Source of the DNA: Choristoneura fumiferana
Taxonomy: Eukaryota > Arthropoda > Insecta > Lepidoptera > Tortricidae
Assembly (NCBI RefSeq): GCF_025370935.1
Contig: NC_133486.1
Coordinates: 8,500,330 to 8,564,329, forward strand
DNA: 64,000 nt
Reading direction: 5' to 3'
Part shown: positions 34,009-44,687 of the stretch, in pieces
Numbering within the stretch: the stretch's first letter is position 1
How the letters are laid out: the number at the start of each line of letters is the position of its first letter
Notes under the pieces: model-generated
What the model was told of the DNA's origin: nothing
Seen by the model: only the letters and a program-made list of their open reading frames with translations
The model's database searches: none
Made by a program: the position numbers and the translations under genes

Positions 34009-34240
34009 GGGCAGAAGTACCATTTGTGGCCACTGTACCGTTTATAGCCAATTATTGTTTAAATATACGTTTTAAATAAATTTATAGTAATAAATCATTA
34101 TAAACTTTATTCGTTTCAGTATATAAGCTTTTGAAAACTCACTGAGCATATTATTTTAATACTATAACTTTTTATATATAACTGCAAATGTCAACTGGCC
34201 AAAAACGGGCTTAAGGTGGGCAAAACTGGTATTTCTGCCC
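34009..34240. mobile_element. 232-bp TA-flanked MITE
   Basis: GGGCAGAAGTACCA at 34009 and TGGTATTTCTGCCC ending at 34240 are inverted termini with one mismatch; weaker pairing extends further in. TA lies on both sides (34007-34008 and 34241-34242), consistent with the TA duplication of Tc1/mariner-type elements. The interior is AT-rich and non-coding. Confidence 0.8.
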
Positions 34241-34242
34241 TA

Positions 34243-37138
34243 GTAGCGGGGTCACAGCTAGCGGAAGGCGACGACTTAAAAATTTACTTCATCATATCTA
34301 CAATTCGTCTGAAGTAACGTTTGGATAACTTGGAATTAGACAGTAAATCCATGAATTAAAATAGGTAAATAATTCCTAGACATGCATAAAAATAAATAAT
34401 TAAGTAGGAATAAAAACATATATAAAGAGGCAGCTATTTAGATACTATAGCGATTAATCTAACAAAAATAATCTACGTTGACTGTCATAAATCAAAGTTG
34501 AATTAATAAAACACTCCTAAATATGTTTATTTTCACAAAATGATGGTCAAGAGTCTCTTAAAAGCTACAAATTTTGTCACTTGACCTTTTGACACGGGTA
34601 AAAAGGTTAAAAATATCCGGTCCCGATGACCTCGGTTCAAGCTCAAACTTTAATATAAAATTCCACTTTTAATTATGATAACTTAATTAAGAAGTTTCAC
34701 GCTTCTGTTGTTTCATTGCGACTGCTGACGATTGCACTTAATTGTTTTGTTGTAATTTTACAAAAGTTTGTAATATTTAGTTGAGGAAGTAATTTAAATA
34801 AGTTTACCCTAGATTGAGATGAGTTTAGAGTCCTAAAAACAGACTTACGGTGCAGTTTCGACGCGAATTTTGGCAAAACAAAAGCCCGTAAAGTTTCATG
34901 AAAACCGACAGAGAACGATGCAACAATATACTTACAGGCTTCCTGGGAATTTTCAAGTTTTCTCGTCGTGAATCTACGTATTCAGCTACTTATTAAAAAC
35001 AATATATCGTATCTGCACAAATTGTGAAACCATTTTATCAAAAGTAAGGTATTGATTTATTATTATATTATATTAATTCACGAACCATAAAGTTAAATAG
35101 AAATGTCAGTTCTTAGAAAATAAAGGTAATTTTCCACCTATACTCTTCCAATAACTTTAATATTTAAATTATAAGCTACTCGGTTCAATAACTAATGTCA
35201 CAAAGAAAAACGCTTGGCAACAACCTGTCTTATGTCCCCAGATACCGAATTAGCATTAATTTAAATAAAACGTGATATGGATCATTCCACTTAAAACATG
35301 TGACCGCAGCTCGCTCCCCGACTACAACCCGTTTTTTTTTTAAATAATATCTATTATTTAATAGTGGGTGGGTCACTAGCCTTGACACGGCTTGGTATAT
35401 CACCAATAAAACGACTACTTTGTGACCATTATACGACTTGATTTATGCCTATGACATCTCCAAGCCGGAATCAATCAACAGTTTTAGGTTTTTGGCACGT
35501 TTAAGACTATAAACGCTTAAATGGTTGTATAATAGTTGTAATGCACCTCTCAAGGATTGGTTACCAGGATTTATTGCTCGAAAAGTCATGGTCGCGACAT
35601 CCTTTAGTTGTTTTCTCACGCCTAACGAAATCTTAAACCGATTAACACAAATTAGAACCAGGGTTGACTTAGTGGTATTTCTAAAAGAACTATATTGAAT
35701 AAATTAGTTTCTTATTTCGTAATGCATTTCATTACATACTTTGTGCTATAAACAAGTCTCTTTCTGAATTTACACCGCCAATTTAAACTTTTTTAAATAT
35801 ATTGACTCTAGCATTTAAATAAAAAAACATAGAGCTTAAAATTTACACAATTTATGACATGAAGCTTATGGTTTATCAATGTTTTATTCATTAATTAATT
35901 ACTAAAACAATATAATAATATGATCTATAAAGAAAAGTGTTACAATGACCTGACACTTGATCATCCATGACATTGACTTCTGAACTAGTTTCTGTTTTAC
36001 AACCTATTGAATATCTGATATATTTTTTTAGTTTTACCTTACATTATTCTGAATATTAAATTAGTTTTATGTGCATTGGAGATTCCGCCTGTTTCATGTA
36101 AGTTAATTTTGGATGAGTCAGTTCGAAAGTGAAATAAGAATACAATGAGATGAGTGCATCACCGATCGAGATTGGAATCGTTCGATCACGACAGAGAAAG
36201 TGCAATAACATCATGCCACGCAAATTTAGTGCAGCTTTTTATGAAGGTAAAGCCGGTAAAGTATAACCATTTTGGTTATAAATAAGCGTCGCGACGGTAT
36301 ACCTAGTACCATCCCGAAGACGCGTGATTTTGTCAAAATTGGCCATTAATGACATTGTAATAAGAACCACGGCACGCGTCATGTCTCTACCTATTACTAT
36401 ATGGTGACCAAATGGTTATATAGGATAGTTAAAAAATGTAGTGATTAATTTAAAATAAGAATTACTTAATACATGATTGATTTTTAGACATATTTTTATG
36501 GATGCTTACGAATACGGAACATGAACTGATCATGCGATGGAAGGATGCCCTTTTATGACTGAGATGTAAAAATAGAAATACTAGGTAACTTTTGTAGGTA
36601 CTGCTGAGCTAATAATAAGTAGGTAAACAAACTTCGGTACGCAAGTCCAATCTGCATTTTTCTTCCTACAATTGAAATTATTCGCATGTAAAACGTTACT
36701 TAATCCTCTCATGAGTATTGCATTGTAATTAAGAAGTCTGGCCAGCGCCATCTATGGGCAGACCACGGAGAGTGGAGTGGGTCACATCGCGAATAAACGA
36801 TGAGTGTAGAAACCCGTGCCAAAAACAACTTAAACTGCTTGAATGTGCACAAAATAGGAACGCGTATCCTTGCGAATGGCTATCCTGAATTAAGTATGTA
36901 CCTACAGTCTTATGTGGCAACTCTACCTTCCATGGTTTACTCCAACCTACCTAGGGTAATTATAATACTAAGTATTTTAATGCTCTGTAGTGTATTTGAC
37001 TATAATGTAATTAAAGGGAAATAGGTACACAATTGATCTGAAACGGTACAAATAGAGATGTTCGTAGATATTATCCGTGGTTATGTAAACTTTGAACGCA
37101 GTCATTTAAATATAGTTTTTTTACAGAAAGTATTTTTG
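34243..37138. other. No feature seen
   Basis: Nearly 3 kb without a recognised repeat. A GC-richer stretch at 36150-36380 (CGATCGAGATTGGAATCG, CGACGGTATACC) has no gene signature. Frames at 36729-37024 lack domain features. Confidence 0.4.
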
Positions 37139-37236
37139 TATGTATGTAAACTCTTTATTGTACAAAAAAGGGAACAAAATACAATTGACAAACTTTGAGA
37201 TACTTCTAGAAAGACGGACTTATCCCTTAAGTATAG
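37139..37236 (-). mobile_element. Retroposon tail fragment
   Basis: AAACTCTTTATTGTACAAAA and AGACGGACTTATCCCTTAAG match the copy at 28261 in the same orientation. Confidence 0.65.
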
Positions 37237-39244
37237 AATAATGGTGAACATATTTAGCACTTAAAGATACCTTTTTTTAGATTGTAAATATTATTGCTAT
37301 TAGAATGAAAAGCTTTCAAATGCGATACGAGTATAAACTATAAGATACTTAAGTAAAAGATAGACGTTAGAATGTGGCAGTATTTAATAAATATTTAGTA
37401 ATTAAAAAACATTGTTTTTGTAGTGACGTGATACAAAATCCAGATATTATTATTTTAAAGTAAATGTTCAATATATTTGAACGTTGAAGGTCAGTTTAAA
37501 TTTCTTGCTGGTTGTTTTTTGAAGTCTGTCTCGATCAATGATTGTGGTTTTCCATTTGAACGAGTTATAAAAATTATTTAATTATGTAAATAGGATCCTG
37601 TTAGTTTTCAACAAAGTGTTCCGCCAGTGGATTTTGTTTTTTTGACGGCACTGTTAATTCTTCTAGAATATATTATCAGCAGGTGATTCAGTTAATTTGA
37701 CTGAACACTCCTGTAAATATTTCGAGATTTTTAACTATTATCGCATTAAATTTACCACGATTATGAGTAAAAAATAGCCATTGGGGCCGCTTGTATATTT
37801 ACTTTTTACGTATGCAATCTACGAGTATCTATACAATTCTACTGAGCTTTGATTCATAGAATAGACCTAATTCTATGCCTCTCTTCGCACCATCTTGTAA
37901 TGTTATTCTTGGATTAAATTAGCATCATTGAATACATCTTACGAGTATAGTTTCAAATTGATATGACGAATTGATAAATTGATCATCTTTATCATTGAAA
38001 TCACGAACGTGGGCTGGTTGTATGTTTTATCAAATGCCAAGATGGAAAGCCTTTATGTACTCTGCTAGCATATTGTTCTATTGATCGAAAGATGCATTGT
38101 TCGATCTATACTTATGTAATGCATAGTTATAATATAATGGCAAGTGATCTATGACCGATTAATTTATTATTTTAATTTGTTTTTGGTTCTATTTAATTTT
38201 AACAGTATTTTTACGGACAAAAAGAATGAAAACGAAATTTATTAACATAGAGAGACAGTTATTTTTGTTTATTGATTAGGTGATATTATGTTAGTTCTAT
38301 GTTGACAATAATTACTACGAGCATACGAATTTAAATAGTTTTGAGGATACTATTTTATATCCTAGAGGAAATAAGCTGAGTTAAATTTTAAAGGCATATA
38401 ACTTATGGAATAAAATACAAATATTCTTCATTAAATACCACAAACCAATAGAATGAATTTATTTTTTTTTAACTAGACAGACAATAGGCGATTCTAAAGT
38501 GACAAAAGCTCAAAGTCGTAATTAAAATTCTTTATTTTTCCCAGTATCGCTGGTAGCCATGAACTGCAACCTTCTCGTTAATTAATTATAGATAGACAAG
38601 TTTAACCGTTTATTAATTAATTATGCTTGTCAAAACACGCATTATAGCGCGTAAGGAAACTAATCCATCCATTACTTTGGTGTTGTACAACATTGTGTTT
38701 GCGTCAAACGGTTAAAAAACCATTAACAAAGCACCATTGAATAAGTGAACTTTTGAACTTAAATAAACTGCTTATTCTAGAACTGCAATACGACTATTTC
38801 GTTAATACAACGCAGCTGTATGTTACCCGTAGCGATAGAGTAGCGAGTTGGCTATCAAAATTTTGTCCAATGCAATGATAGATAGATTTTTATTAAAAAC
38901 TACAATATAGTTAACAATACGTGAAAGAGATAGTGCAGGTACAGGTTTTTTTTGTGTAAAATGTTTTTGGTAGCGGACATTTTATTATATTTTAATTAAT
39001 ATTGTCCATATTCATATTTATGAATTGTGCACCTACCTATAATTTTCTTTTTTCGGAGCGAAAATTAATATATAATCTGACTTACTTACCTACATTAATA
39101 CGACGACATAGCGTCATTTTATTTTTATTTTATGACTTGCATCATAAAACTTTTTGAAATATAAAAAGAAAAAAAAAACATTTGTATAAGTAATCAGTGA
39201 TCACGCTCGACATTTTTCAGTAAACATTTTTAGTAGTGATATAG
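37237..39244. other. AT-rich, no feature
   Basis: No gene or repeat recognised. TTAATTAATTAT occurs twice near 38577-38622. Confidence 0.4.
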
Positions 39245-39246
39245 TA

Positions 39247-39377
39247 CAGTCACCAGCACCAATTTCTGACACAACAAGCGTGCATTAATATCTGATACGA
39301 CTCTATTTCTGGGGCCGGAAAGACGTGTCAGATATTTTTGCACGCTCCGCAGTGGCAGATATTAATGCTGGTGACTG
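39247..39377. mobile_element. 131-bp TA-flanked MITE (CAGTCACCAGCA termini)
   Basis: CAGTCACCAGCA at 39247 and TGCTGGTGACTG ending at 39377 are perfect 12-bp inverted termini. A second inverted block inside involves GCGTGCA/TGCACGC and ATCTGA/TCAGAT. TA flanks at 39245-39246 and 39378-39379. Termini starting CAGT with TA duplication are typical of Tc1/mariner superfamily MITEs. Non-coding. Confidence 0.92.
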
Positions 39378-39730
39378 TACAATTCTTACTAATTTATCTA
39401 GTTTGATCAATTTTCAATGCAGCACGTAAGTTACTTTGATATATACACGAGCGTTTAATTTATCTTTTAAACCTTCAATTTTCAGAATCAGCCGCTTATG
39501 GCCTTTTGCTTCGGCATTTACTTTTTATTAGCCGTACTGGGCAATTTACTTAAATATCAACCTAAATTTGTTCCTAAAGATAATCTAAGATTACACACGG
39601 CTAGTGATAATCGTGGGAGCGCATTATCGGAACTTAAATAAATGTCAGATCATTTTGACTAATTTTATTTTATTATTAAGTAAGTGGTAGAATTACAATT
39701 GCAATGGAAATCAATAGAACAGAATGAAAG

Positions 39731-39976
39731 AATAACCTAACCAACAAAAAGTTGGAAACTCCCGCCTCTGTCACTTCAAAGTTCAATATCTCAAAAACGG
39801 CTGAACCGATTTTGATAAAACATGTCTAAGAACCATCGCTAGTAAAGCTGCTTTCAAATTAAAAAAACGCATTCAAATCGGTCCACCCGTTTAAGAGCTA
39901 CGGTGCCACAGACAGATACACACACACACATAGCAGTCAAACTTATAACACCACTCTTTTAGCGTGTGGGGTTAAA
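39731..39976 (-). repeat. Copy of the AACCCCCGACGC repeat
   Basis: From AATAACCTAACCAACAAAAA through GATTTTGATAAAACATGTC and GCATTCAAATCGGTCCACCC to GGGGTTAAAAA. The CTTTTTGCG terminus is mutated (CTTTTAGCGTG). Confidence 0.85.
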
Positions 39977-40956
39977 AACACAAACAAATTAAAAACATTT
40001 CCTTATTTAAAAATAAATTGTCTCGTTTAAAGCTTTAATATAGAGAAATGAGAATAAATTTAATATGATACATTGATTTACAATACAATTTAATTACACG
40101 ATAAAGCTTATGCAAAATATGCGTGAGCTCTCGAAAACTTACAGTACATGAAAATAATAAGCTTAGCTAAATAGCATATTTAGTTCATTAATATGTACAT
40201 TGAGTTTACAAAGAAATTATAAGCAAGTAATAAAAAATTCAGACAATTAAATAAGAGTAAAAATTTGTAAAATCTGTAAAAACTACCGCGGCGTGGACCC
40301 TGACTGCTGGCAGCATTTCCTTGCTCTACAACAATGCTGAGTCGTCGTGCGAGGAAGCTGCATTGTAATAATAAAATACGAATATACAGGGAACTAAATA
40401 TTTTTCAGTAAATCTGCAATATTTAAAATACTTGCCCTCCATGTGCCATAGCCGTGGGACACCCTGTATAAATGTATTTCTTACTTTGTTTTAGCCGTTA
40501 GCTGTAAATACAATTAAAAATACGATTTGTTGTTCCTAACGAATATTTATTTCTTTTGCAGGTATGCGAGCTTTGGTGAAAATTTTGTAAGCTGGTGAAA
40601 AAGAGACAAAACAATCGCATATTTTAAAATTTGCATTTGATTTCAATAAAGCGTTGGATTTATTATCACTTATATTTAATTAATGGGTTGCAGAAAGGTC
40701 CTTAAAATATGCATGCATATATTTTGTAGGTGTTTAACATATGCAATATTTGACATTTGAACTATTTACTCAACATTTTTGGGGTTCCGTAGCTAAAGAG
40801 AGCCAACGGACCCTATTACCTATTACTACGATTCCGGTGTCCATCTGTTTATCACGGGCTGTATCTTCTAAACTTCACTGAAAAGACACTTGACAATATT
40901 AAAATTAAATAATTATTCTACATAGAAACGACTATGGGCCTGGACACATGTCGCCG
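39977..40956. other. Intergenic; GGGTTCCGTA fragment at 40781-40880
   Basis: GGGGTTCCGTAGCTAAAGAG and GGTGTCCATCTGTTTATCAC are one terminal piece of the family at 24501. Otherwise no feature. Confidence 0.5.
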
Positions 40957-41546
40957 GTACGGTGCCGTCTACGGTGTCACGGCGCGGCGCCGTCAAACGG
41001 CGTCGTGCCGAAATTGCCACGGTGCCGTATCGGCGCCGCGAACGGCGTAATACCACGAATAGGTCACATTATAAAAATAATCTTGTATAGGTGATCTTAT
41101 TTTTATTTAACTAGTTTACGTTTTGTGTGAGGCATAACATAAGTACAACATCGGTTCAAATATACAAAACAATTGTCATTTTAAATATATACAAGTATAC
41201 AGTTTTTGCCTTGACATGGACCAAGAAAAACGTATTCTCCTGCTCCTACTGCTAAGACGACGAATGAAGAAAAAACAGAAACGAACATATTGGGTGAATC
41301 CATACATGTCTTTAATGAACCATGATGGAGAGATTTTTATGCACTATTTACTTGCGTGTTATGCGTTCAGCAGCAAAACGTAAACTAGTTAAACTACCAA
41401 GCGATGCACCGTGCATGGCGTCATACACGGCACCGCGCCGTGGTACGACGCCGTTCGCGGCGCCGTGTACGGCACCGTACGCGGCACCGTGTTTCGGCAC
41501 GACGCCGTTTGACGGCGCCGGGCCGTGACACCGTAGACGGCACCGT
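40957..41546. mobile_element. PIF/Harbinger-like deletion derivative with GC-rich inverted repeats
   Basis: About 100 bp of GC-rich sequence at 40957-41056 pairs with 41444-41546; the outermost 22 bp (ACGGTGCCGTCTACGGTGTC+AC at 40959-40980) is a perfect inverted match to 41525-41546. The arms are built of CGGCGCCG and GGCACCGT words. The AT-rich interior contains a start-like ORF on the plus strand at 41216-41383 that resembles the beginning of a Harbinger transposase. Exact outer ends and target duplication could not be fixed. Confidence 0.8.
41216..41383 (+). pseudogene. Truncated Harbinger-type transposase start (55 codons)
   Basis: It opens MDQEKRILLLLLLRRRMKKK, continues with RTYWVNPYMS, and stops at 41381-41383. 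A leucine-rich start, a basic stretch and a YWV(H/N)P motif are the usual N-terminus of insect PIF/Harbinger transposases. Those proteins run to about 350-400 residues with a DDE catalytic domain. Here only the first 40 or so residues look ancestral, and the catalytic part is absent. The following sequence runs straight into the right-hand inverted repeat, so the body was deleted. The product would be non-catalytic. Neighbouring frame 41322-41528 is read from the inverted repeat and is not a gene. Confidence 0.7.
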
Positions 41547-41657
41547 AGTACTTAATTAAAACAAAAAATTAAGAAAGTTCAACTTTTCGCATCAAAAGGC
41601 TTTTGCGTTTATGAAAACATTTGATAATCTCTTGTCACTGACAGTTTTCCAGCGTTA

Positions 41658-41872
41658 GGCTCTGTTTCCACCAGAGATGTACGAGGATGTGTTGCGAGTA
41701 ATGTGTTTTTCATGAACCAATAGAAAAACCTAATTTACCACGCCTCGCTCCGCTCAGCTGTTTCCACCAGAGATGTGCTGTGCGAGGATATGTAAATTAA
41801 GCGTTTCTATTGGTTCATGAATAACACATTCCACACAACACATCCTCGCGCATATTTGCTGGAAACGCAGCC
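41658..41872. mobile_element. 215-bp MITE with TTA target duplication
   Basis: The left end GGCTCTGTTTCCACC and right end GCTGGAAACGCAGCC are inverted termini with small mismatches. Longer inner arms include GAGGATGTGTTG / CAACACATCCTC and GAACCAATAGAAA / TTTCTATTGGTTC. TTA is present at 41655-41657 and 41873-41875, the 3-bp pattern of Harbinger-type elements. The block TGTTTCCACCAGAGATGT occurs twice inside (41662 and 41760), so the element looks internally duplicated. Confidence 0.88.
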
Positions 41873-41875
41873 TTA

Positions 41876-42257
41876 TCCAACCTAAGGATTGCCAGTCATG
41901 CTCACATCTCACACTTGCGTAAGCGCATCAACCTTAAGTCGGGTATCAATCCGTGAAATTATAGTGAACTGTGCCCTTTACCACTCATCCTAAAAGCTTA
42001 GGCTTCGGCTACAGTGACAGCAGCTGGCTAGCGACAAAAACTTAGCTACATCATTAAACACTCATCTGTAAAACTTTTAGTACAAATTACGTGATATAGT
42101 TTATTAGTTAACAAACACGACACCCTTCTTTGAAGAACACTATACTTACCAAACAATAAGCTCATCCGCCAACGGTATTAATAGCAGTCACTTAGTACAT
42201 TTGCGAGTGACTTAAGTAAGTTTTAGATGTATAGAAAGGTAATACTAGTCCAGTCTT
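41876..42257. other. No feature seen
   Basis: No gene or repeat recognised. Confidence 0.4.
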
Positions 42258-42536
42258 GCAGGTGGTAGGACCTTGTGCAAGGTCCGCCTTGATTGCTACC
42301 ACCATCTTGCTCGCTAATCCTGCCGTGAAACAGCAGTACTTGCCCTGTTGTGTTTCGGCGTGGAGAGTAAGACAGCCGGTGAAATTACTGGCACTTGAGG
42401 TATTCCACCTTAGGCCTCTAAGTTGGCAACGCATCTGCAATCCCCCTGGTGTTGCAGGTGTCTATGGGAGGTGGTGATCTCTTTCACCGTCAGGAGACCC
42501 ATTTGCTTGTTTGCCATCAAGTCGAATAAAAAAAAG
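42258..42536 (+). mobile_element. Complete SINE of the GCAGGTGGTAGG...TCGAATAAA family
   Basis: Plus-oriented full copy ending CATCAAGTCGAATAAAAAAA. AGTCTT occurs directly before (about 42252) and after the A-tail (42535), possibly a short target duplication. Both-strand frames of 73 and 82 codons are shadows. Confidence 0.9.
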
Positions 42537-42821
42537 TCTTAATATATGCGTAGGTAGTTAGTAATTTTTACAATGATAAAATGTCTGCCGATGCATTAAG
42601 AGCATGTTTTTTTGGTAGTTTTGTGGGCACATGACGTATCTTTACTTAAAAAAGCATTGTCGAAAGCTACAAGTAATTCCTCAGTGGCGTGATGTGAATT
42701 ATACCACAATTTCACGCTTAGAGCTTATCAAGTGAACTACACCATTGCATTGATAGGCTTAGCTGAATTCACGCGCTTCTCTTTTCATTGCGTGAGCTGT
42801 GCCACCAGGTTACCACAACCT
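42537..42821. other. No feature seen
   Basis: Short intergenic stretch with nothing recognisable. Confidence 0.35.
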
Positions 42822-43273
42822 GGGGGCCTACCATGATCTTTTCATAAACGATCCAAACGCAGAGCAGTTCAATTTAGGCACCTAAACTGAATCGTCGAAA
42901 TTGGTACCACGACGTTTATTTCTCTGGTACGAAACTGAAACGCTAAGTCGCGAAAGGGATGCCGCTATGTGCAAATCAAATATTGTATAAAAATAAAAAT
43001 ATTCCAAGTAAAACACTTAAAATTCCAAAAGAATTGACAGAATGAGTGACTTATACTGAATCGCTAAATTTGACACTGAATCGATTCAATTCCCACTCAA
43101 GTTAAGCGTCATGGTACGAAAACCGCTTGAAGTGAGTGAATGAAAATGTCTGTATCGCTGTCGCTGAACCGTGCTTGAACTGAATCGCAAAAGTAATGTC
43201 GTGGTACGAAATAGCGATGCAGTTCAGTTTAGAGCCTAAACTGAATCGTATTAAGAGAGCGTGGTAGGCCCCC
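42822..43273. mobile_element. 452-bp MITE with GGGGGCCTACCA termini
   Basis: GGGGGCCTACCA at 42822-42833 is the inverse of TGGTAGGCCCCC ending at 43273. Inner inverted blocks include CCTAAACTGAATCGT (both arms) and GGTACCACGACGT / ATGTCGTGGTACG. No ORF inside. The surrounding bases do not give an unambiguous target duplication, so the superfamily is unassigned. Confidence 0.85.
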
Positions 43274-43865
43274 TGTGCGGCGATCGCCCCGACCGCGCAA
43301 TGAACAGAACGCTCACCGCGCCGCCGGTCACGCGTAAAGTATAGCGAGGACTTAGCGGTACTAACATAATAGCATTGTGCATGCTAATCGTTAAGGCCAT
43401 AGCTTTACTATATTTTTATACCATAAAGCTTAAAGTTGAATCAGCTGTTGTTCAATCCCGTAAATACCAACTGACAGACATCGTAAATGTGAAATGATAA
43501 TTGCTAATAATGAATTTGTTTGATAGATTAAAATGTCAAATTTTCGTAGATATGATAATGTATTAGTAAGGTATAATTATTTATACAAACAGAGTTATTT
43601 TGGATATCGTAAGCATAATGCGGTGTCTAATTTGTATGGCCTTCTATGGTGTAATGTTTGGCAATTGCACCTGTATTGGTTAAAGTTAAAGAGCTTTTGG
43701 TTTGAATTGATTGCGTTTAAACCGTTATTGAATTATAAAAGAAAACCATTGAATACAAATAATTATCTAAATGTTTTCTTCTGTCCTTGATAACTTCTTA
43801 GCTCTCGTTTATGAAGGTAAGTAGGTATATTGTATTTAACTCGCTTGCTTTTAAGCAGCATTATC
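43274..43865. other. CpG-rich patch then AT-rich DNA
   Basis: 43275-43340 is markedly CpG-rich (GCGGCGATCGCCCCGACCGC) for this window and immediately abuts the MITE. Nothing coding is seen. The 85-codon frame at 43533-43790 is AT-driven. Confidence 0.4.
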
Positions 43866-43932
43866 TTCATCATCATCATTTCAGCGTTAGTACGTACACT
43901 GTTAAATATAGGCCTATCTTATGGGGATCAGC
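43866..43932 (-). mobile_element. RTE-type LINE 3' tip
   Basis: TTCATCATCATCATTTCAGC, then ACTGTTAAATATAGGCCTAT and TTATGGGGATC match the reverse complement of LINE termini such as 61402-61632, allowing for divergence. Confidence 0.7.
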
Positions 43933-44492
43933 TTGAAAAGTTTCAGCTTTTTTACTCATAAATACTCATGCCTCTTTATAGGTATATTACATGTCATTTT
44001 GGGGCCAATCAACTATTTTACCGACACTTTGGCCGTCTCCTGCGTTACCAAAACTGTCTGGCGTTACCAATAAATGTACGACTCGATTTGTTCCATAATC
44101 AAATTATTAAGTTAGAACTTTTCTTGCACCGTCTCTGCGCGAGAGTCGACAATCATGTTAAAATATTGGAAGCTTACCGTATTTATCACTATACCAAGAT
44201 CACTCAAGTCACCGGGTCATCTCCAACCCAGTACTTTACTTTCTAATATTAATCAAAATGTTAAAAATAACAACTTTAAAACAGTTCCGATCAATGCCGA
44301 ACTAGTCACGACTCACGTCGTCCTAAAAAAATATTGCGATTATGTAAACCAGGTGATATTTTAAAGTACTTAAATCATTCCGATAATTATTATGTGTTTG
44401 GTAAGATTGAATATAAGATGTTATTTATATAAGCCAGTTAAGAGAAATTAAATTATCAATTTTATTTCATATTTACACAACACGAAAGCTTG
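43933..44492. other. No confident feature
   Basis: Two overlapping frames (92 and 69 codons, 43968-44364) show no domain, signal peptide or splice context. I leave them uncalled. Confidence 0.4.
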
Positions 44493-44687
44493 TATAGGTG
44501 AAAAACTTAAGTAGACGACCTGTTGTATAGTAGTAATATGTGCGTATAGATAAGTCGAAGTTCCATATTTGAAAAAGGACTTAGTTTCATATCAATTCTG
44601 AGCACTTACATTTCGCATACAAAAACTGTCATTTAATGACGTTAGGCGATACGGCCTCAGGTCATTTACTTAAGTTTTTCACCTATA
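44493..44687. mobile_element. 195-bp inverted-repeat element (TATAGGTGAAAAACTTAAG)
   Basis: TATAGGTGAAAAACTTAAGT at 44493 pairs with the 30-bp block ending at 44687 (ACTTAAGTTTTTCACCTATA), with 3 internal mismatches in 30. The size and long terminal inverted repeats fit a MITE; no target duplication is evident. Confidence 0.75.

Noticed and set aside
36195..36262. Possible short coding exon: ATG followed by a GTAAAG donor-like site
   Set aside because: Only about 12 codons before the donor, no promoter element at the right distance, no similarity recognised.
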